In this document: one piece after another, positions 24,247 through 33,261 of the stretch
Layout of the letters: the number at the start of each line of letters is the position of its first letter
Numbering within the stretch: position 1 is the first letter of the stretch
Source: Paracandidimonas soli
GTDB taxonomy: Bacteria; Pseudomonadota; Gammaproteobacteria; Burkholderiales; Burkholderiaceae_B
Length of the DNA: 64,000 nt
Assembly: GCF_004342005.1 (NCBI RefSeq)
Contig: NZ_SMBX01000002.1
Coordinates: 620,001 to 684,000 of the forward strand
Reading direction: 5' to 3'
Position numbers and translations under genes: made by a program
Notes under the pieces: model-generated
The model's database searches: none
What the model saw: only the letters and a program-made list of their open reading frames with translations
What the model was told of the DNA's origin: nothing

Positions 24247-24998
24247 GGCAGATTCCCATACGGTTTCTGAATATAGGCCGGCAGGCGTCCCGCCCACGGC
24301 GACAGCCAGTCGAAATCGGGCAAGGGCCGCTTCCAGGGAGCATCCACCGGACGCATGAGCGTTTCCGTCCGCCTGCCCAGCGCCATGGAGGCATCCGCCT
24401 CCGAACGCCACAAGACCAAGGAACCGGCGATACGCTGCTGCGCCTGCCCGTGGCTTTCCGCATGGCCGGCCGCGCCGGACAGAATGGATGTCTGCCGCGC
24501 CAGCCGCATTCCCTGCAGATGGACGGAACCGCCGGCTCCCGGCGCTTTTTTCTGCAGTGACACGTCAGCCATTCGCATGACGTCGCCATCCTCCACGACG
24601 ACGATGGATGCGGTCGCAATGACATCCTCCTCGAACCCCAGCTCGCGCCACGCCGAGTCCGCAAGAGGAGGCAGGCCGCTGGACCGGATCTTCGCACCCG
24701 CCATCGAATCATCGACGGAAATACCCCAGCGCACCGACCCGCGAGGCAGCAAGGCCTTGCCCCGCCTGTCGTTCCAATGCTGCCCGCCATGGAAAACACG
24801 TTCGGCCGCCTCCGACATCTGGCTCGCCTGTGGATTACGCACGTGCTCGAATGCCAGGGCCCGGCTGGCATGAGTCGCCTGCAAAGCGATATCCTGCCAT
24901 CGATACAGCCAGGCGACGGCGCCCGCCATGACGATCAGGGCTAGCATGGCGACCAGCCCCTCCGCCAGTGCTTGCCCGCATTGGCCCGCCCTCATCAT
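24243..24998 (-). CDS. TadE-like minor pseudopilin
   Basis: A 251-residue protein that opens MMRAGQCGQALAE followed by a hydrophobic helix (GLVAMLALIVMAGAVAWLY). Cleavage after Gly8 would leave Glu at position +5, the class III prepilin pattern used by TadE/TadF pseudopilins. The rest is a periplasmic domain without recognised motif. The ATG at 24998 overlaps the preceding stop as ATGA. Processing would need a prepilin peptidase encoded outside this window. Confidence 0.75.
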   Translation of the reverse strand: MMRAGQCGQALAEGLVAMLALIVMAGAVAWLYRWQDIALQATHASRALAFEHVRNPQASQMSEAAERVFHGGQHWNDRRGKALLPRGSVRWGISVDDSMAGAKIRSSGLPPLADSAWRELGFEEDVIATASIVVVEDGDVMRMADVSLQKKAPGAGGSVHLQGMRLARQTSILSGAAGHAESHGQAQQRIAGSLVLWRSEADASMALGRRTETLMRPVDAPWKRPLPDFDWLSPWAGRLPAYIQKPYGNLP

Positions 24999-26311
24999 GG
25001 CATCCCTCCACCATCTGAAGGCGAAGCCAATGCCGCCTGCCAATAAGGATGGAACAAATGATGGTGCGGCAGCGCCTGCGCCGTATCGAGCGAACGAGCG
25101 GCGGGAGGCAGGGAAAAGAAAGTCCTTGCCGCGCTGGCGGCATGAACGATCTGTCCGCCCCGCCCCGGCATGCCCAGATAGGTATCGAACGTCAGCTCCC
25201 GCCGGCGATGCGCGGCACTGACGTCGTAATGGAAGCCCAGCCCCATGCCCGACCAGACAGTGCGCGCGGCAACGGCGCGCGAGTTCGCCAGTGGATTGTT
25301 GCTGCCGGAAAAAATGTTCCAGTCGGTTCTCTCCTGTACCCAGCGCCAGAAATCCTGCTCGGAAAAGTCTTCCGGCGGATCCTCTACATGCTCGATGCCG
25401 TCCGCCGCTCCGCCCGATTCCGGTATCCAGGCCCATGCCATCGGATACTCGCGAAAATAGCAGCCGATCCAGCGATTGGAGCGCAAGGCGTGGAAGGACA
25501 AGGTATCCTGGGACTGCCAGTGACCGGACGCATCCAGCCGGGTATCTCCCCTGCGCCTAAGCTCATGCCTGCGCCACGGGCAACGGCTGCTGACCGGCCA
25601 GGGATTCTTCCGGGTTTCGTTGCGCGGCGACAGAAAGGCATACAGGCCTGCCAGCTCGTCCAGGAAAGGCAGCAATCGCGTGCCGGACTGCCTTGCAAGA
25701 TATCCCGGCCATCCGTCATTCCTGATTTCCAGGCGCGTGCCTTCGGGAAGAGCAGCGACTCCGTAATTACGTTCCAGCACCTGTCTCAGAGCCTGCATGC
25801 GCGCAGCCGGCAGAGCCACGACGAGCTGCGTCTGCAAGGCCTGGAGCACCTGGCGCACCTTGCGATCATGCGCCTGGTGGGCCTGCATCAATGCGTCGTA
25901 CAGCATGCGGCCCTGGCCCGCCAGGGCCCTGCTGGAGGCATAGGCCTGGCCGTACTTGATGCCGAACTGCATGCCGATCAGATGGACCGGTGGGTTTCCC
26001 TGCAGCAGTTGCCCAGCCTGGGTCTGGCCGAACATGGCCCAGGCGCCCAGCGCAGTCAGGTGCGCCATCGCCACCTGGTGTCCCGCCTGCGCCCGGTTGA
26101 GATAAGACAGGAGGTTCATGACCTTGGCTTGCACCAGCGCGGCGCTGTAGCTGGCGGCATCCAGCGCATGCAACTGCCTGCTCTTGGCGGCGACCATCTG
26201 CCCGGCCTGGAAATACCGCAGGAAGGCCAGCGCGAGTACGCCCATCAGGATAAGGACCAGCACCAGCGCCTGGCCTTGCTGGCGCGCCATCGGACGCGAG
26301 AGGCACATCAT
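24995..26311 (-). CDS. TadG-like Flp pilus-associated protein
   Basis: A 438-residue protein with a short basic start, a hydrophobic helix (about 14-35: QALVLVLILMGVLALAFLRYF) and a long periplasmic part. The pattern RQQGQALVLVLILMG followed by LDAASYSAALVQAKVMNLLSYLNRAQAGHQ resembles TadG-type proteins, though the von Willebrand A domain of full TadG is not evident. Its ATG overlaps the prepilin stop by 4 nt. It is probably an anchor or tip-associated factor. Confidence 0.65.
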   Translation of the reverse strand: MMCLSRPMARQQGQALVLVLILMGVLALAFLRYFQAGQMVAAKSRQLHALDAASYSAALVQAKVMNLLSYLNRAQAGHQVAMAHLTALGAWAMFGQTQAGQLLQGNPPVHLIGMQFGIKYGQAYASSRALAGQGRMLYDALMQAHQAHDRKVRQVLQALQTQLVVALPAARMQALRQVLERNYGVAALPEGTRLEIRNDGWPGYLARQSGTRLLPFLDELAGLYAFLSPRNETRKNPWPVSSRCPWRRHELRRRGDTRLDASGHWQSQDTLSFHALRSNRWIGCYFREYPMAWAWIPESGGAADGIEHVEDPPEDFSEQDFWRWVQERTDWNIFSGSNNPLANSRAVAARTVWSGMGLGFHYDVSAAHRRRELTFDTYLGMPGRGGQIVHAASAARTFFSLPPAARSLDTAQALPHHHLFHPYWQAALASPSDGGGMP

Positions 26312-26574
26312 TGCCCCTCTGCATTGCCGGTGAAGGATTTAAGAGACTTCGCCGCCGCCTGGGCGGCGGCGCTTTCCGCGGCCCCCTGGGCCATGCGCGA
26401 ATACTCGGAACCATCTTCTCCGGCCAGTTCCTTCGCCATGGCGGCTGTCTGGCCGCGTATGACCTGTCCGAAGGACTGATAGACGGCTATGGCCGCCACT
26501 GCCACCAGCGCCACGACAATCACATACTCGGTCATGCCCTGCCCGGACTGCCTGTTCCATTGCCTGCGTTTCAT
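26308..26574 (-). CDS. flp: Flp-type prepilin
   Basis: An 88-residue prepilin, first gene of the Tad operon. The leader MKRRQWNRQSG is basic. Cleavage after Gly11 leaves Glu-Tyr at +5/+6 (QGMTEYVIVVALVAVAAIAV), the exact class III pattern for Flp pilins and their processing by TadV-like peptidases. The mature C-terminal part is longer than in classic Flp (about 50 residues beyond the hydrophobic helix, Ala-rich). It is the only candidate major pilin here. Its promoter should lie in 26575-26680. Confidence 0.85.
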   Translation of the reverse strand: MKRRQWNRQSGQGMTEYVIVVALVAVAAIAVYQSFGQVIRGQTAAMAKELAGEDGSEYSRMAQGAAESAAAQAAAKSLKSFTGNAEGQ

Positions 26575-26680
26575 GCTTCCCCCTGAACAACATCAAGCGA
26601 TAGCGGAAGTTTGGCTCAGCCCACACGCCACAACAATTCGCAAAAGCCGAGCTGGACGGAAGTGTCCACGCATAGAGCAT

Positions 26681-26724
26681 GAAAAACGGGCAATATCGCC
26701 GGACTGAACCTGCGATATTGCCCG
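26681..26724 (-). terminator. intrinsic terminator of the terC-hem operon
   Basis: A perfect 13-bp stem (CGGGCAATATCGC at 26687-26699 with its inverse at 26712-26724, 12-nt loop) is followed on the minus strand by TTTTTC. It ends the long unit from terC to the DUF2007 gene and insulates it from the Tad operon downstream. Confidence 0.88.
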
Positions 26725-26778
26725 TCTCCCGACCCGCGTGTCAGCGGGATTCGGTGGGGAACATTCAAAAACACTGGC

Positions 26779-27093
26779 CTAGGCGGGGCGCTCCGCGCCG
26801 CATCGCCAGCATACCGTGAACTGCGGCTCCAGCCACTCTCCGCAGGAGTCGCAGCACCAGTGCGATCTCGATCCAGACTGGTCGCCGGCGTCCCCCTCTA
26901 TGAGGCGCATTGCCAGGTCCCGATCACGCTCGTGCTCCAGCCACAAGTCGGGACCGCATTGATCCACCGGAATTTCGCCCGCGACGCCTTGCAGATGCTG
27001 GCCAGTCAAATGACAAGCGATGCCTGCTTGCTGCAACAGGTTGATCCAATGCTGGGCAAGCATCAGATCAGGGGCGCGAGCCAATCGGAACAT
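26779..27093 (-). CDS. DUF2007-family protein with C-terminal zinc ribbon
   Basis: A 104-residue cytosolic protein. The N-terminal part (MFRLARAPDLMLAQHWINLLQQAGI) fits DUF2007, a small ferredoxin-like fold sometimes called a putative signal-transducing protein. The C-terminus has two CxxC knuckles (CDSCGEW and CWRCGAE), a zinc ribbon. The start at 27093 follows AGGGG. It is the last gene of the terC-hem-ppa operon, 22 nt after the FAH-family gene. Role unknown. Confidence 0.75.
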   Translation of the reverse strand: MFRLARAPDLMLAQHWINLLQQAGIACHLTGQHLQGVAGEIPVDQCGPDLWLEHERDRDLAMRLIEGDAGDQSGSRSHWCCDSCGEWLEPQFTVCWRCGAERPA

Positions 27094-27115
27094 AAACCCC
27101 TGCCGCAATCGATGA

Positions 27116-27817
27116 TCAGGCCGCGATCCTTACCTTGAGCTCGCCCAGCCCCTCTATGGAAGCGACCAGTTCGTCGCCCGCCACGACCGCGCCGACACCT
27201 GCCGGGGTACCCGTAAAGATCAGGTCGCCCGCTTTCAGCTCGAACAGAGTGGACAGATGGGCGATGGACTCGGCCACGCTCCAGATCATGTCGGACAGGT
27301 CGCCTTTCTGGCGTTCCTGGCCGTTGACGGACAGCGTGATGGCGCCTTTCTGCAGATCGCCGGTGGCGGCGGCGGGATGCAGCGGTCCAATCGGGGCCGA
27401 TTGCTCGAATGCCTTGCCGGGCTCCCAGGGGCGTCCCTTGGCCTTTGCCGCGCCCTGCAGGTCGCGGCGCGTCATGTCTAGGCCGACGGCATAGCCCCAG
27501 ATGGCCTGCTGGGCCTGCGCGGGCGTCAGGTTGACCCCGCCGCTACCCAGCGCCGCGACCAGCTCGACCTCATGGTGCAGGTCCGACGTCTGCGACGGAT
27601 AGGCCATATTGCCTGTCTCGCCATCCTTGATCGTCAGGAGCGCATCGGCGGGTTTGCTGAAAAAGAACGGCGCTTCGCGGCCGGAATCGCCCATTTCGCG
27701 GGCGTGCTCGGCATAGTTGCGGCCTACGCAATAAATGCGGCGGACAGGAAAACGGCCGCTGCTTCCCGCGACTTCCAGCGCCGGACGTTCATGTGGTTGG
27801 ATGACGAATTCGGACAT
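27116..27817 (-). CDS. fumarylacetoacetate hydrolase-family protein
   Basis: A 233-residue metal-dependent enzyme of the FAH fold. Acidic metal ligands are in LHHEVELVA, the GYAVGLDMTRRDLQ block and the GTPAGVGAV turn are typical. Members include fumarylpyruvate hydrolases, oxaloacetate tautomerases/decarboxylases and oxo-diene hydratases. Length and FPVRRIYCVGRNYAEHAREMG at the start match the short FAHD1/YcgM-like group, but the substrate is not assigned. It starts one nt after the ppa stop, so translation is coupled. Confidence 0.85.
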   Translation of the reverse strand: MSEFVIQPHERPALEVAGSSGRFPVRRIYCVGRNYAEHAREMGDSGREAPFFFSKPADALLTIKDGETGNMAYPSQTSDLHHEVELVAALGSGGVNLTPAQAQQAIWGYAVGLDMTRRDLQGAAKAKGRPWEPGKAFEQSAPIGPLHPAAATGDLQKGAITLSVNGQERQKGDLSDMIWSVAESIAHLSTLFELKAGDLIFTGTPAGVGAVVAGDELVASIEGLGELKVRIAA

Positions 27818-27818
27818 A

Positions 27819-28352
27819 TCAGGCCTTCCCTGCGTAGCGTGCGATGGATTCACGGATTTCCTTGTGCGCCGCCTCGCGGTCGGCCCAGCCCTTGACCTTG
27901 ACCCACTTGCCCTTGTCCAGGTCCTTGTAGTGCTCGAAGAAGTGCTTAATGCGGGCCATCTCTTCTTCGGGCAGGTCTTCCACGGACTGGATGCCACGAT
28001 ACGGGGGATAAAGCTTGTCGGCGGGCAGCGCGAGCAGCTTGGCATCGCCGCCGGCCTCGTCGTCCATTTCCAGCACGCCGATGGTGCGGCAGCGGATGAC
28101 GGAGCCGACCTGCACCGGGAAAGGCGTGATCACCAAGACGTCCAGGGGATCGCCATCGTCGGCGATCGTCTGGGGAATGTAGCCGTAGTTGCAAGGGTAA
28201 TGCATGGCGGCCAGCATGAAGCGATCGACGAATACCGCACCGCTTTCCTTGTCGACTTCGTATTTGACGGGATCCGAATTCATCGGGATTTCGATGATGA
28301 CGTTGAATTCTTCCGGCGCTTTCTCGCCTGCGGATACTCTATCGAGACTCAT
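27819..28352 (-). CDS. ppa: inorganic pyrophosphatase (family I)
   Basis: A 177-residue soluble enzyme hydrolysing pyrophosphate to two phosphates. The family I signature DDGDPLDVLV with its three Asp metal ligands, IPMNSDPVKYEVDKESG, and YPCNYGYIP are all present. The ATG at 28352 begins MSLDRVSAGEKAPEEFNVIIEIP as in other betaproteobacteria; upstream codons overlap the hemY end. It lies 31 nt after hemY. Pyrophosphate removal fits any biosynthetic operon, and co-transcription with heme genes is probably incidental. Confidence 0.96.
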   Translation of the reverse strand: MSLDRVSAGEKAPEEFNVIIEIPMNSDPVKYEVDKESGAVFVDRFMLAAMHYPCNYGYIPQTIADDGDPLDVLVITPFPVQVGSVIRCRTIGVLEMDDEAGGDAKLLALPADKLYPPYRGIQSVEDLPEEEMARIKHFFEHYKDLDKGKWVKVKGWADREAAHKEIRESIARYAGKA

Positions 28353-28383
28353 TTGAATGACAACCTTGAGATTTGGGAAAAAA

Positions 28384-29862
28384 TCAGTACTTGTGCGAAC
28401 CGGACGACGGCCTGTCGGATGTCTGCTCGACATCGACGCCGGGAATGGGGGCGCTGTCGAAGTAATCGTCGACGCTGTCGTCTTCGGGCCTCTGCTCTAC
28501 CGGCACCGGCTTGGCCGCGGTGTCCATTTCCTCGGGCAGGCCCTCGACGAACGCCGTATGGGCGCCAGCGACAGCAGCTTGTTCGTCCGTCAGTTCGTCT
28601 TCGATTTCTGCTTCGAGGCGGGCGGGATCCTGCCGGGTATCGGCCGCCGGCAACAGACTGTCCGCCGCCAATACAGGCAGCGCGCCGGCAACGCCGGATG
28701 CCAGCCGCCAGTGGCGCGCCGCATCTTCGGAGCGACCCAGCCTGTCGTAGAGACTGCCCAGCAGCGCATGCACCCTGGCATCGCTGCGGATCCGCATGCT
28801 GCGCTGGAGATAGCGCTCGCCCTGCCCCCACAGCTGCCCGGTCAGGCACAGATTGCCCAGGGCCGCCAGCAGGTCGGGGTTTTCGGGATTGGATTTCAGC
28901 CAGCCTTCCGCCTTGTTCAGGCGCTTTGCCACATGCTCCGGCGGACACTGGGCGTAGACAGCCAGCAGTTGCGGATCCAGAGATACATCGAGCGACGCCT
29001 GGAGGATTTTTGCGGCATCTTCGTGATTGCCCTTGGCTGTCTGGATGGCTGCCGCCTCGAACGCGACGCCAGGCAGCACCCGCTCCTCGGACTTCAGGTC
29101 GCTCCAGACGGCCTTGTAGCCGTCATCGCCGGCGGCGCGCAGCCGTGCCGCAGCCGAGGTTTCGATCAATGCCTGGGCTTCCGACTTCACCAGGCCGCCT
29201 CGGCGCGACAGCAGGCGGGTCAACTCATAGACCTGGTCGAAATTGCCCAGTTGCCGATGCGCGCGCAGCAACAGGCGCGTGGCATTCACATGCAGGGATG
29301 TGGCGTCCTGGATGGGCTGCAGCAAGCCGAGCGCCTCCTGGGCTCGTCCTTCGTCGAGCAGCATTTCCGCTGCCGCGATAGCCGTCGCCTCGCGCAGCCG
29401 CGGATCGTTGGCCGCCTGGCGCGCGCGCTCGAGCGCTTCATCGCGCCGTTCGTAGGCCGCATCGTCGTGCGCGGCACGCGCCAGCGCCAAGGCCGCCAGC
29501 ACTTTGCGCTGCGAGGCTTTCGTGCGATCCAGCAGGCGCTGGAATTCTTTCTGCGCCTGATCGTAGCGGCCTTCCATCATGCCGATCCAGCCGGATTCGA
29601 GCAGCTCGGCGTCGCGCTTTTCGGCGCGGCGGCCGCGCCAGAGGCGGAAACGCTCGGGACTTCCGGAGAACCAGTAGATGATGCGCAGTGTCACATGGGC
29701 GATGAAAAATATCGCCAGCAGCAGCAGCACAGCCAGCGTCAGCGACATTTCGACGCGCCATGGCGGCGCCACGATCAGCACATTGCCGCCGTGTGTCCTG
29801 AGGAGAAGCGCCAGCGCCACAGCCAGCGCCAGCAGCAGAATGGTCCAGAGCCAGGTACGCAT
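28384..29862 (-). CDS. hemY: heme biosynthesis-associated TPR membrane protein HemY
   Basis: A 492-residue inner-membrane protein with two N-terminal segments (about 3-21 and 40-62) and a long soluble domain of TPR-like helical repeats (AKASQRKVLAALALARAAHDDAAY; AQEALGLLQPIQDATSLH; GQGERYLQRSMRIRSDARVHALLGSLYDRL). It is the proteobacterial HemY of hemCDXY operons, thought to organise heme-pathway enzymes; it is not the Bacillus protoporphyrinogen oxidase of the same name. The C-terminal 70 residues are acidic and disordered. It starts 2 nt after the hemX stop. Confidence 0.9.
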   Translation of the reverse strand: MRTWLWTILLLALAVALALLLRTHGGNVLIVAPPWRVEMSLTLAVLLLLAIFFIAHVTLRIIYWFSGSPERFRLWRGRRAEKRDAELLESGWIGMMEGRYDQAQKEFQRLLDRTKASQRKVLAALALARAAHDDAAYERRDEALERARQAANDPRLREATAIAAAEMLLDEGRAQEALGLLQPIQDATSLHVNATRLLLRAHRQLGNFDQVYELTRLLSRRGGLVKSEAQALIETSAAARLRAAGDDGYKAVWSDLKSEERVLPGVAFEAAAIQTAKGNHEDAAKILQASLDVSLDPQLLAVYAQCPPEHVAKRLNKAEGWLKSNPENPDLLAALGNLCLTGQLWGQGERYLQRSMRIRSDARVHALLGSLYDRLGRSEDAARHWRLASGVAGALPVLAADSLLPAADTRQDPARLEAEIEDELTDEQAAVAGAHTAFVEGLPEEMDTAAKPVPVEQRPEDDSVDDYFDSAPIPGVDVEQTSDRPSSGSHKY

Positions 29863-29864
29863 GA

Positions 29865-31325
29865 TCAGCTCCTTGCCGAAGCGGATGCGCGCAGCCGATC
29901 AGCAACGACCATGCCCGAAGCCTCACGATGGGAAACGGTCTGCCCCGCGTTGTTCGCGGGCGGCGTGCCCTGCGCCGCAGGGGCGGCCTGCGGCTGCCCG
30001 GCAGGAGTTTCCGCGGAGCCACCGTTGCTGCCTGCGCCCCGTGCCTCGTCGGCGCCCGGACGATCGCCGCCATTCTCGTCGGGCGTATGCCCAACCAGGT
30101 TGGGGAACTCGATATCCTTCTTGTCTTCCTCATCCTTGGCCGCATTCGCGACCGGAGGGGTTGTTCCGTTGGACGAAGACGTCGCCACGACCTCGCGCTG
30201 CGCCTCGATGGCGCGTACGCTGTTCTCCAGTGTCGGCAGGTCGGCTGCCACCGGCGTCTCCGCCAGCGCATTCACCAGGGAAATCGCCTGGCGGACCTGT
30301 GCCGAGTTGCCGTCGAAACGGGTGCTCAGCATTTTCTCCAGCATGGCCAGCTCGGATTTCCAGACGTCCGGCTGGCGCATCAGCAACGCCAGGCGCGCGG
30401 TCACTACGCGCAAGCGCATGCTGTCGCGTAGGCGTTCCGACTGGTCCAGGGACATCAGCAAGGCCGCGTGATCGTCCACACGGCGTACTTCGATCAGGGA
30501 GTTCAGGTCATGCTTGACCGATTGCCATGCTTCCATCGACCAGCGCTGCGCGACGTCCAGCGACGTTTTCCACCAGGACTCGTCCACCGGCGCGGCAGAC
30601 TCCGTGGGGGCTTCCGGCGTATTCCTGGGCTGGGCGGCCTGCGCAATCTCTTCGGCGCCGCCTGATGCCTGCGGGCTGTCCACCAACATGGGAGCGTCGC
30701 TGATCAGGCCGTACAGGTTATCCAGCTGCGAAGTCCGCAGGGCGAAATCGACATTGGCGACGCCTCGCAGGCGGTCCAGGTCGCCGTTGAGCGCTTGCTG
30801 GACGGAGGCGAACGAGGGCCGGTTCGCCCTGGCCAGCTGTGACTGCGCGCTTTCCAGTGCAATGATGGCGTTGCCCACGTTGCTGCTCAGCTGCAGTTGC
30901 TGCTGCGCGATGACGAGCAGCCTGTCTATATCGTTGAGCAGCATCAGGTCGGAGCCGCTATCGGTCGCGATCTGCAGCGCCTGCTCCAGGCTTTGCAGGT
31001 GCGAGTCCGCCGCATCGACGGTATTTTTCAACTCGCTTACGCGGGACTCCTGCCGCTTCATGGCGGCCAGGGCCTGCTGCGCCCTTTCGTCGGCCTGACG
31101 CGCCACTGCCGCGCCCTGTTCCAGTTGCCGCGTCATCTGCTGCATGACCTGCTGGAACTGTTGCTGCTGATACCAGAAGGCGGCTCCCAGCAGCACGATA
31201 ACCAGCAGCAATACGGCCAGCAGAATGCTTCTGCCCGCGCCTTTGCCGGGCTTGTTCTTGACTGGCGATGCCTCGGTCTGCTCTTGCATGCCGGAAACTT
31301 GGGGTTCGGTATTGATTTCTGTCAT
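29865..31325 (-). CDS. hemX: HemX-family membrane protein (uroporphyrinogen-III C-methyltransferase-like name only)
   Basis: A 486-residue protein with one N-terminal transmembrane helix (about 32-52, SILLAVLLLVIVLLGAAFWY), a coiled coil (QQQFQQVMQQMTRQLEQG through KNTVDAADSHLQSLEQAL), a folded HemX core and a Pro/Ala/Gly-rich tail after about residue 390. Databases often call this family uroporphyrinogen-III methyltransferase, but no SAM-binding methylase motif is present. It lies between hemD and hemY as in many beta- and gammaproteobacteria. Its exact role is unsettled. Confidence 0.87.
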   Translation of the reverse strand: MTEINTEPQVSGMQEQTEASPVKNKPGKGAGRSILLAVLLLVIVLLGAAFWYQQQQFQQVMQQMTRQLEQGAAVARQADERAQQALAAMKRQESRVSELKNTVDAADSHLQSLEQALQIATDSGSDLMLLNDIDRLLVIAQQQLQLSSNVGNAIIALESAQSQLARANRPSFASVQQALNGDLDRLRGVANVDFALRTSQLDNLYGLISDAPMLVDSPQASGGAEEIAQAAQPRNTPEAPTESAAPVDESWWKTSLDVAQRWSMEAWQSVKHDLNSLIEVRRVDDHAALLMSLDQSERLRDSMRLRVVTARLALLMRQPDVWKSELAMLEKMLSTRFDGNSAQVRQAISLVNALAETPVAADLPTLENSVRAIEAQREVVATSSSNGTTPPVANAAKDEEDKKDIEFPNLVGHTPDENGGDRPGADEARGAGSNGGSAETPAGQPQAAPAAQGTPPANNAGQTVSHREASGMVVADRLRASASARS

Positions 31326-31352
31326 AGCGGAATTGTAATCCTTGGAACCTGC

Positions 31353-32150
31353 CTAAGCTAAGGCAAGCGTCATAATAGACCGAAACATGATTTTGTCATC
31401 CGGTTTGCTTACGATTATTGTTGCTTTCGCGTCCGGATACAAATGGGCGACGCTCTGGCGCAAGTGCCGGGCTATGCGCTCATGCACCACGACGAAGTCT
31501 GTACGCGTCACGAGCGCCATCATATCCGCCTCCTTCATGCAGGACAGCCACGCATCCACGCCCTGGCTGCTGGTCAGCAGGACGACGGCCCTGCGCTGCG
31601 ACCGGACGAGCCCGGCCAGCGCCGCCAGCTGACATGGCCGCCATTGCGCCGGCTTGCGTATATAAGCGCGGTGGCGCTGTACATCGGCGCCCTCCCGTTT
31701 CAAGCGCTCGGCCAGCCAGGCGCGGCCGCTGTCGCCGCAGACGATCAGCACGCGGCGTGGATGGATCCCCCGGCGCTGCAGCTCTTCCCACAAGGCTTCG
31801 GAATCCTGCCGGGAATCGGCGTCCGGCGCCACGATCCGATCGGCGGGCGCCATGCCTGTACGCAGCAGCGCATTGGCGCTTGCCGCGCCCACCGCCGCCG
31901 CGTATACACCCCGCGGCCAGCTCCGCAGGCCCATGTTTTCCAGCGCGCGGAAATAGCAGCCGACGGCAAAGCCGCTGACGAATACGATCAGGTCATAGGC
32001 GGCGGGGTCCGGCGCCTGCGAAGGCGCGCTTGCCTCGAGCTCCAGCACTGGCAAGGCCAGCACATCCAGCCCTGCCTGCTCCAAGCGGGTGTTCAGCTCG
32101 GTATTCTTGCCATCAGGGCGTGTCAGCAAGACGAATGGCGTCATCTTCAT
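31353..32150 (-). CDS. hemD: uroporphyrinogen-III synthase
   Basis: A 265-residue cytosolic enzyme that closes hydroxymethylbilane to uroporphyrinogen III with inversion of ring D. The family is weakly conserved, but the opening FVLLTRPDGKNTELNTRLEQAG, the DLIVFVSGFAV block, RVLIVCGDSGRAWLAERLKREGADV and VVLLTSSQGVDAW match its two-domain pattern. It starts 16 nt after hemC, its metabolic predecessor. The start at 32150 is preceded by CAGGG; a second ATG two codons later is possible. Confidence 0.9.
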   Translation of the reverse strand: MKMTPFVLLTRPDGKNTELNTRLEQAGLDVLALPVLELEASAPSQAPDPAAYDLIVFVSGFAVGCYFRALENMGLRSWPRGVYAAAVGAASANALLRTGMAPADRIVAPDADSRQDSEALWEELQRRGIHPRRVLIVCGDSGRAWLAERLKREGADVQRHRAYIRKPAQWRPCQLAALAGLVRSQRRAVVLLTSSQGVDAWLSCMKEADMMALVTRTDFVVVHERIARHLRQSVAHLYPDAKATIIVSKPDDKIMFRSIMTLALA

Positions 32151-32166
32151 CCCTGGCCGGCCCGGC

Positions 32167-33129
32167 TCAGCCAGACGCCTGTCCGGTATCGCCCGGGAGC
32201 AGCGCCGCCAGAATCTCGCCCGCCCCGTCCCGGATCAGCTCGCGCGCCACGGACTCGCCCAGCGCAACGGCTTCCGATGCTGGGCCGGTTTTTTCCGCCC
32301 GCACGATCCTGGCGCCGTCAGGCGTAGCCACGAGGCCGCGAACACGCAGCGTTTCATCCTCGAGCACTGCATGCGCCGCCAAAGGCACCTGGCACGATCC
32401 GCCCAGCACGCGGGAGACCGCGCGCTCGGCTTCACAACAGACACTGGCTTGCCGGCATGCCAGCGGCTGCAGCCACCGATGCATTTCCGGGCGCGAGGCC
32501 AGGATCTCGATGCCCAGCGCGCCCTGGCCCGCCGCGGGCAGGCTGACGTCGATGGAGATGCTGTTGCGGATGCGATCCGGCAATCCCAGGCGGCGCAGGC
32601 CAGCCGCAGCCAGGATGATGGCCGCATACTCGCCTCGATCCAGCTTTCCCAACCGGGTATCCAGGTTGCCACGCAGCGGCTGCACCCGCAGATGGGGATA
32701 ATTGGCCCGGATCTGCGCCTCGCGGCGCAGGCTGGACGTGCCCACGACAGCGCCTTGCGGCAGCGCTTCGAGAGAGTCGTAATCATTCGAAACGAAGGCA
32801 TCGCGCACATCGTCGCGATCCAGGATGACGGACAGCCGGAACATATCGTCCATATCGACCGGCACATCCTTCAATGAATGAACCGCCAGGTCCGCCGAAC
32901 CGTCCAGCAACGCGGTTTCCAGTTCCTTGATGAACAGCCCCTTGCCGCCGATTTTCGACAGCGAGCGATCCAGTATCTGGTCGCCCCGGGTGGTCATCTC
33001 GAGCAGCGAGACTTCACATGACGGATACAGCGCCTGCAGCCGCGCCTTGACGCGCTCCGCCTGCCAGAGCGCCAGCCTGCTGGCCCGTGTTGCTATGACG
33101 AGCTTGCCCGGTGTGGATTCCTGTTTCAT
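32167..33129 (-). CDS. hemC: hydroxymethylbilane synthase (porphobilinogen deaminase)
   Basis: A 320-residue enzyme that joins four porphobilinogens into hydroxymethylbilane. Clear marks are [58 protein letters not shown] and the Cys of [13 protein letters not shown] that holds the dipyrromethane cofactor. The start is only 3 nt beyond the stop of a 41-codon gene, so the two are coupled. Regulation within the terC-hem unit is not evident from the sequence. Confidence 0.96.
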   Translation of the reverse strand: MKQESTPGKLVIATRASRLALWQAERVKARLQALYPSCEVSLLEMTTRGDQILDRSLSKIGGKGLFIKELETALLDGSADLAVHSLKDVPVDMDDMFRLSVILDRDDVRDAFVSNDYDSLEALPQGAVVGTSSLRREAQIRANYPHLRVQPLRGNLDTRLGKLDRGEYAAIILAAAGLRRLGLPDRIRNSISIDVSLPAAGQGALGIEILASRPEMHRWLQPLACRQASVCCEAERAVSRVLGGSCQVPLAAHAVLEDETLRVRGLVATPDGARIVRAEKTGPASEAVALGESVARELIRDGAGEILAALLPGDTGQASG

Positions 33130-33132
33130 TGA

Positions 33133-33258
33133 CTACCTTGCGAAGAGGTCTATGACCACCTTGAGGACGATACCGATTACCGCCAGAATGGCCAGCCCTT
33201 GCAGCAGAGACAGGCCGGATTCCGACTTGGTGCGTTTCGAAGACTTGAAGAGCGCCAT
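33133..33258 (-). CDS. 41-residue single-span membrane protein between terC and hemC
   Basis: A short gene reading MALFKSSKRTKSESG, then a hydrophobic helix (LSLLQGLAILAVIGIVLKVVI) and the end DLFAR. The basic N-terminus before the helix predicts N-in orientation in the inner membrane. AAAGGATAG gives a good ribosome site; the TAG within it is the terC stop, and hemC starts 3 nt after this gene's stop. Such tight packing on both sides argues strongly that it is translated. No function is known to me. Confidence 0.75.
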   Translation of the reverse strand: MALFKSSKRTKSESGLSLLQGLAILAVIGIVLKVVIDLFAR

Positions 33259-33261
33259 TGC

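Noticed and set aside
17568-26574. General type II secretion system
   Set aside because: The ATPase is of TadA/CpaF type, there are TadB/TadC, CpaB and a Flp-type prepilin, and the Gsp minor components are absent.
29865-31325. Uroporphyrinogen-III methyltransferase activity for HemX
   Set aside because: No SAM-binding methylase motif exists in the sequence; the name is inherited in databases.
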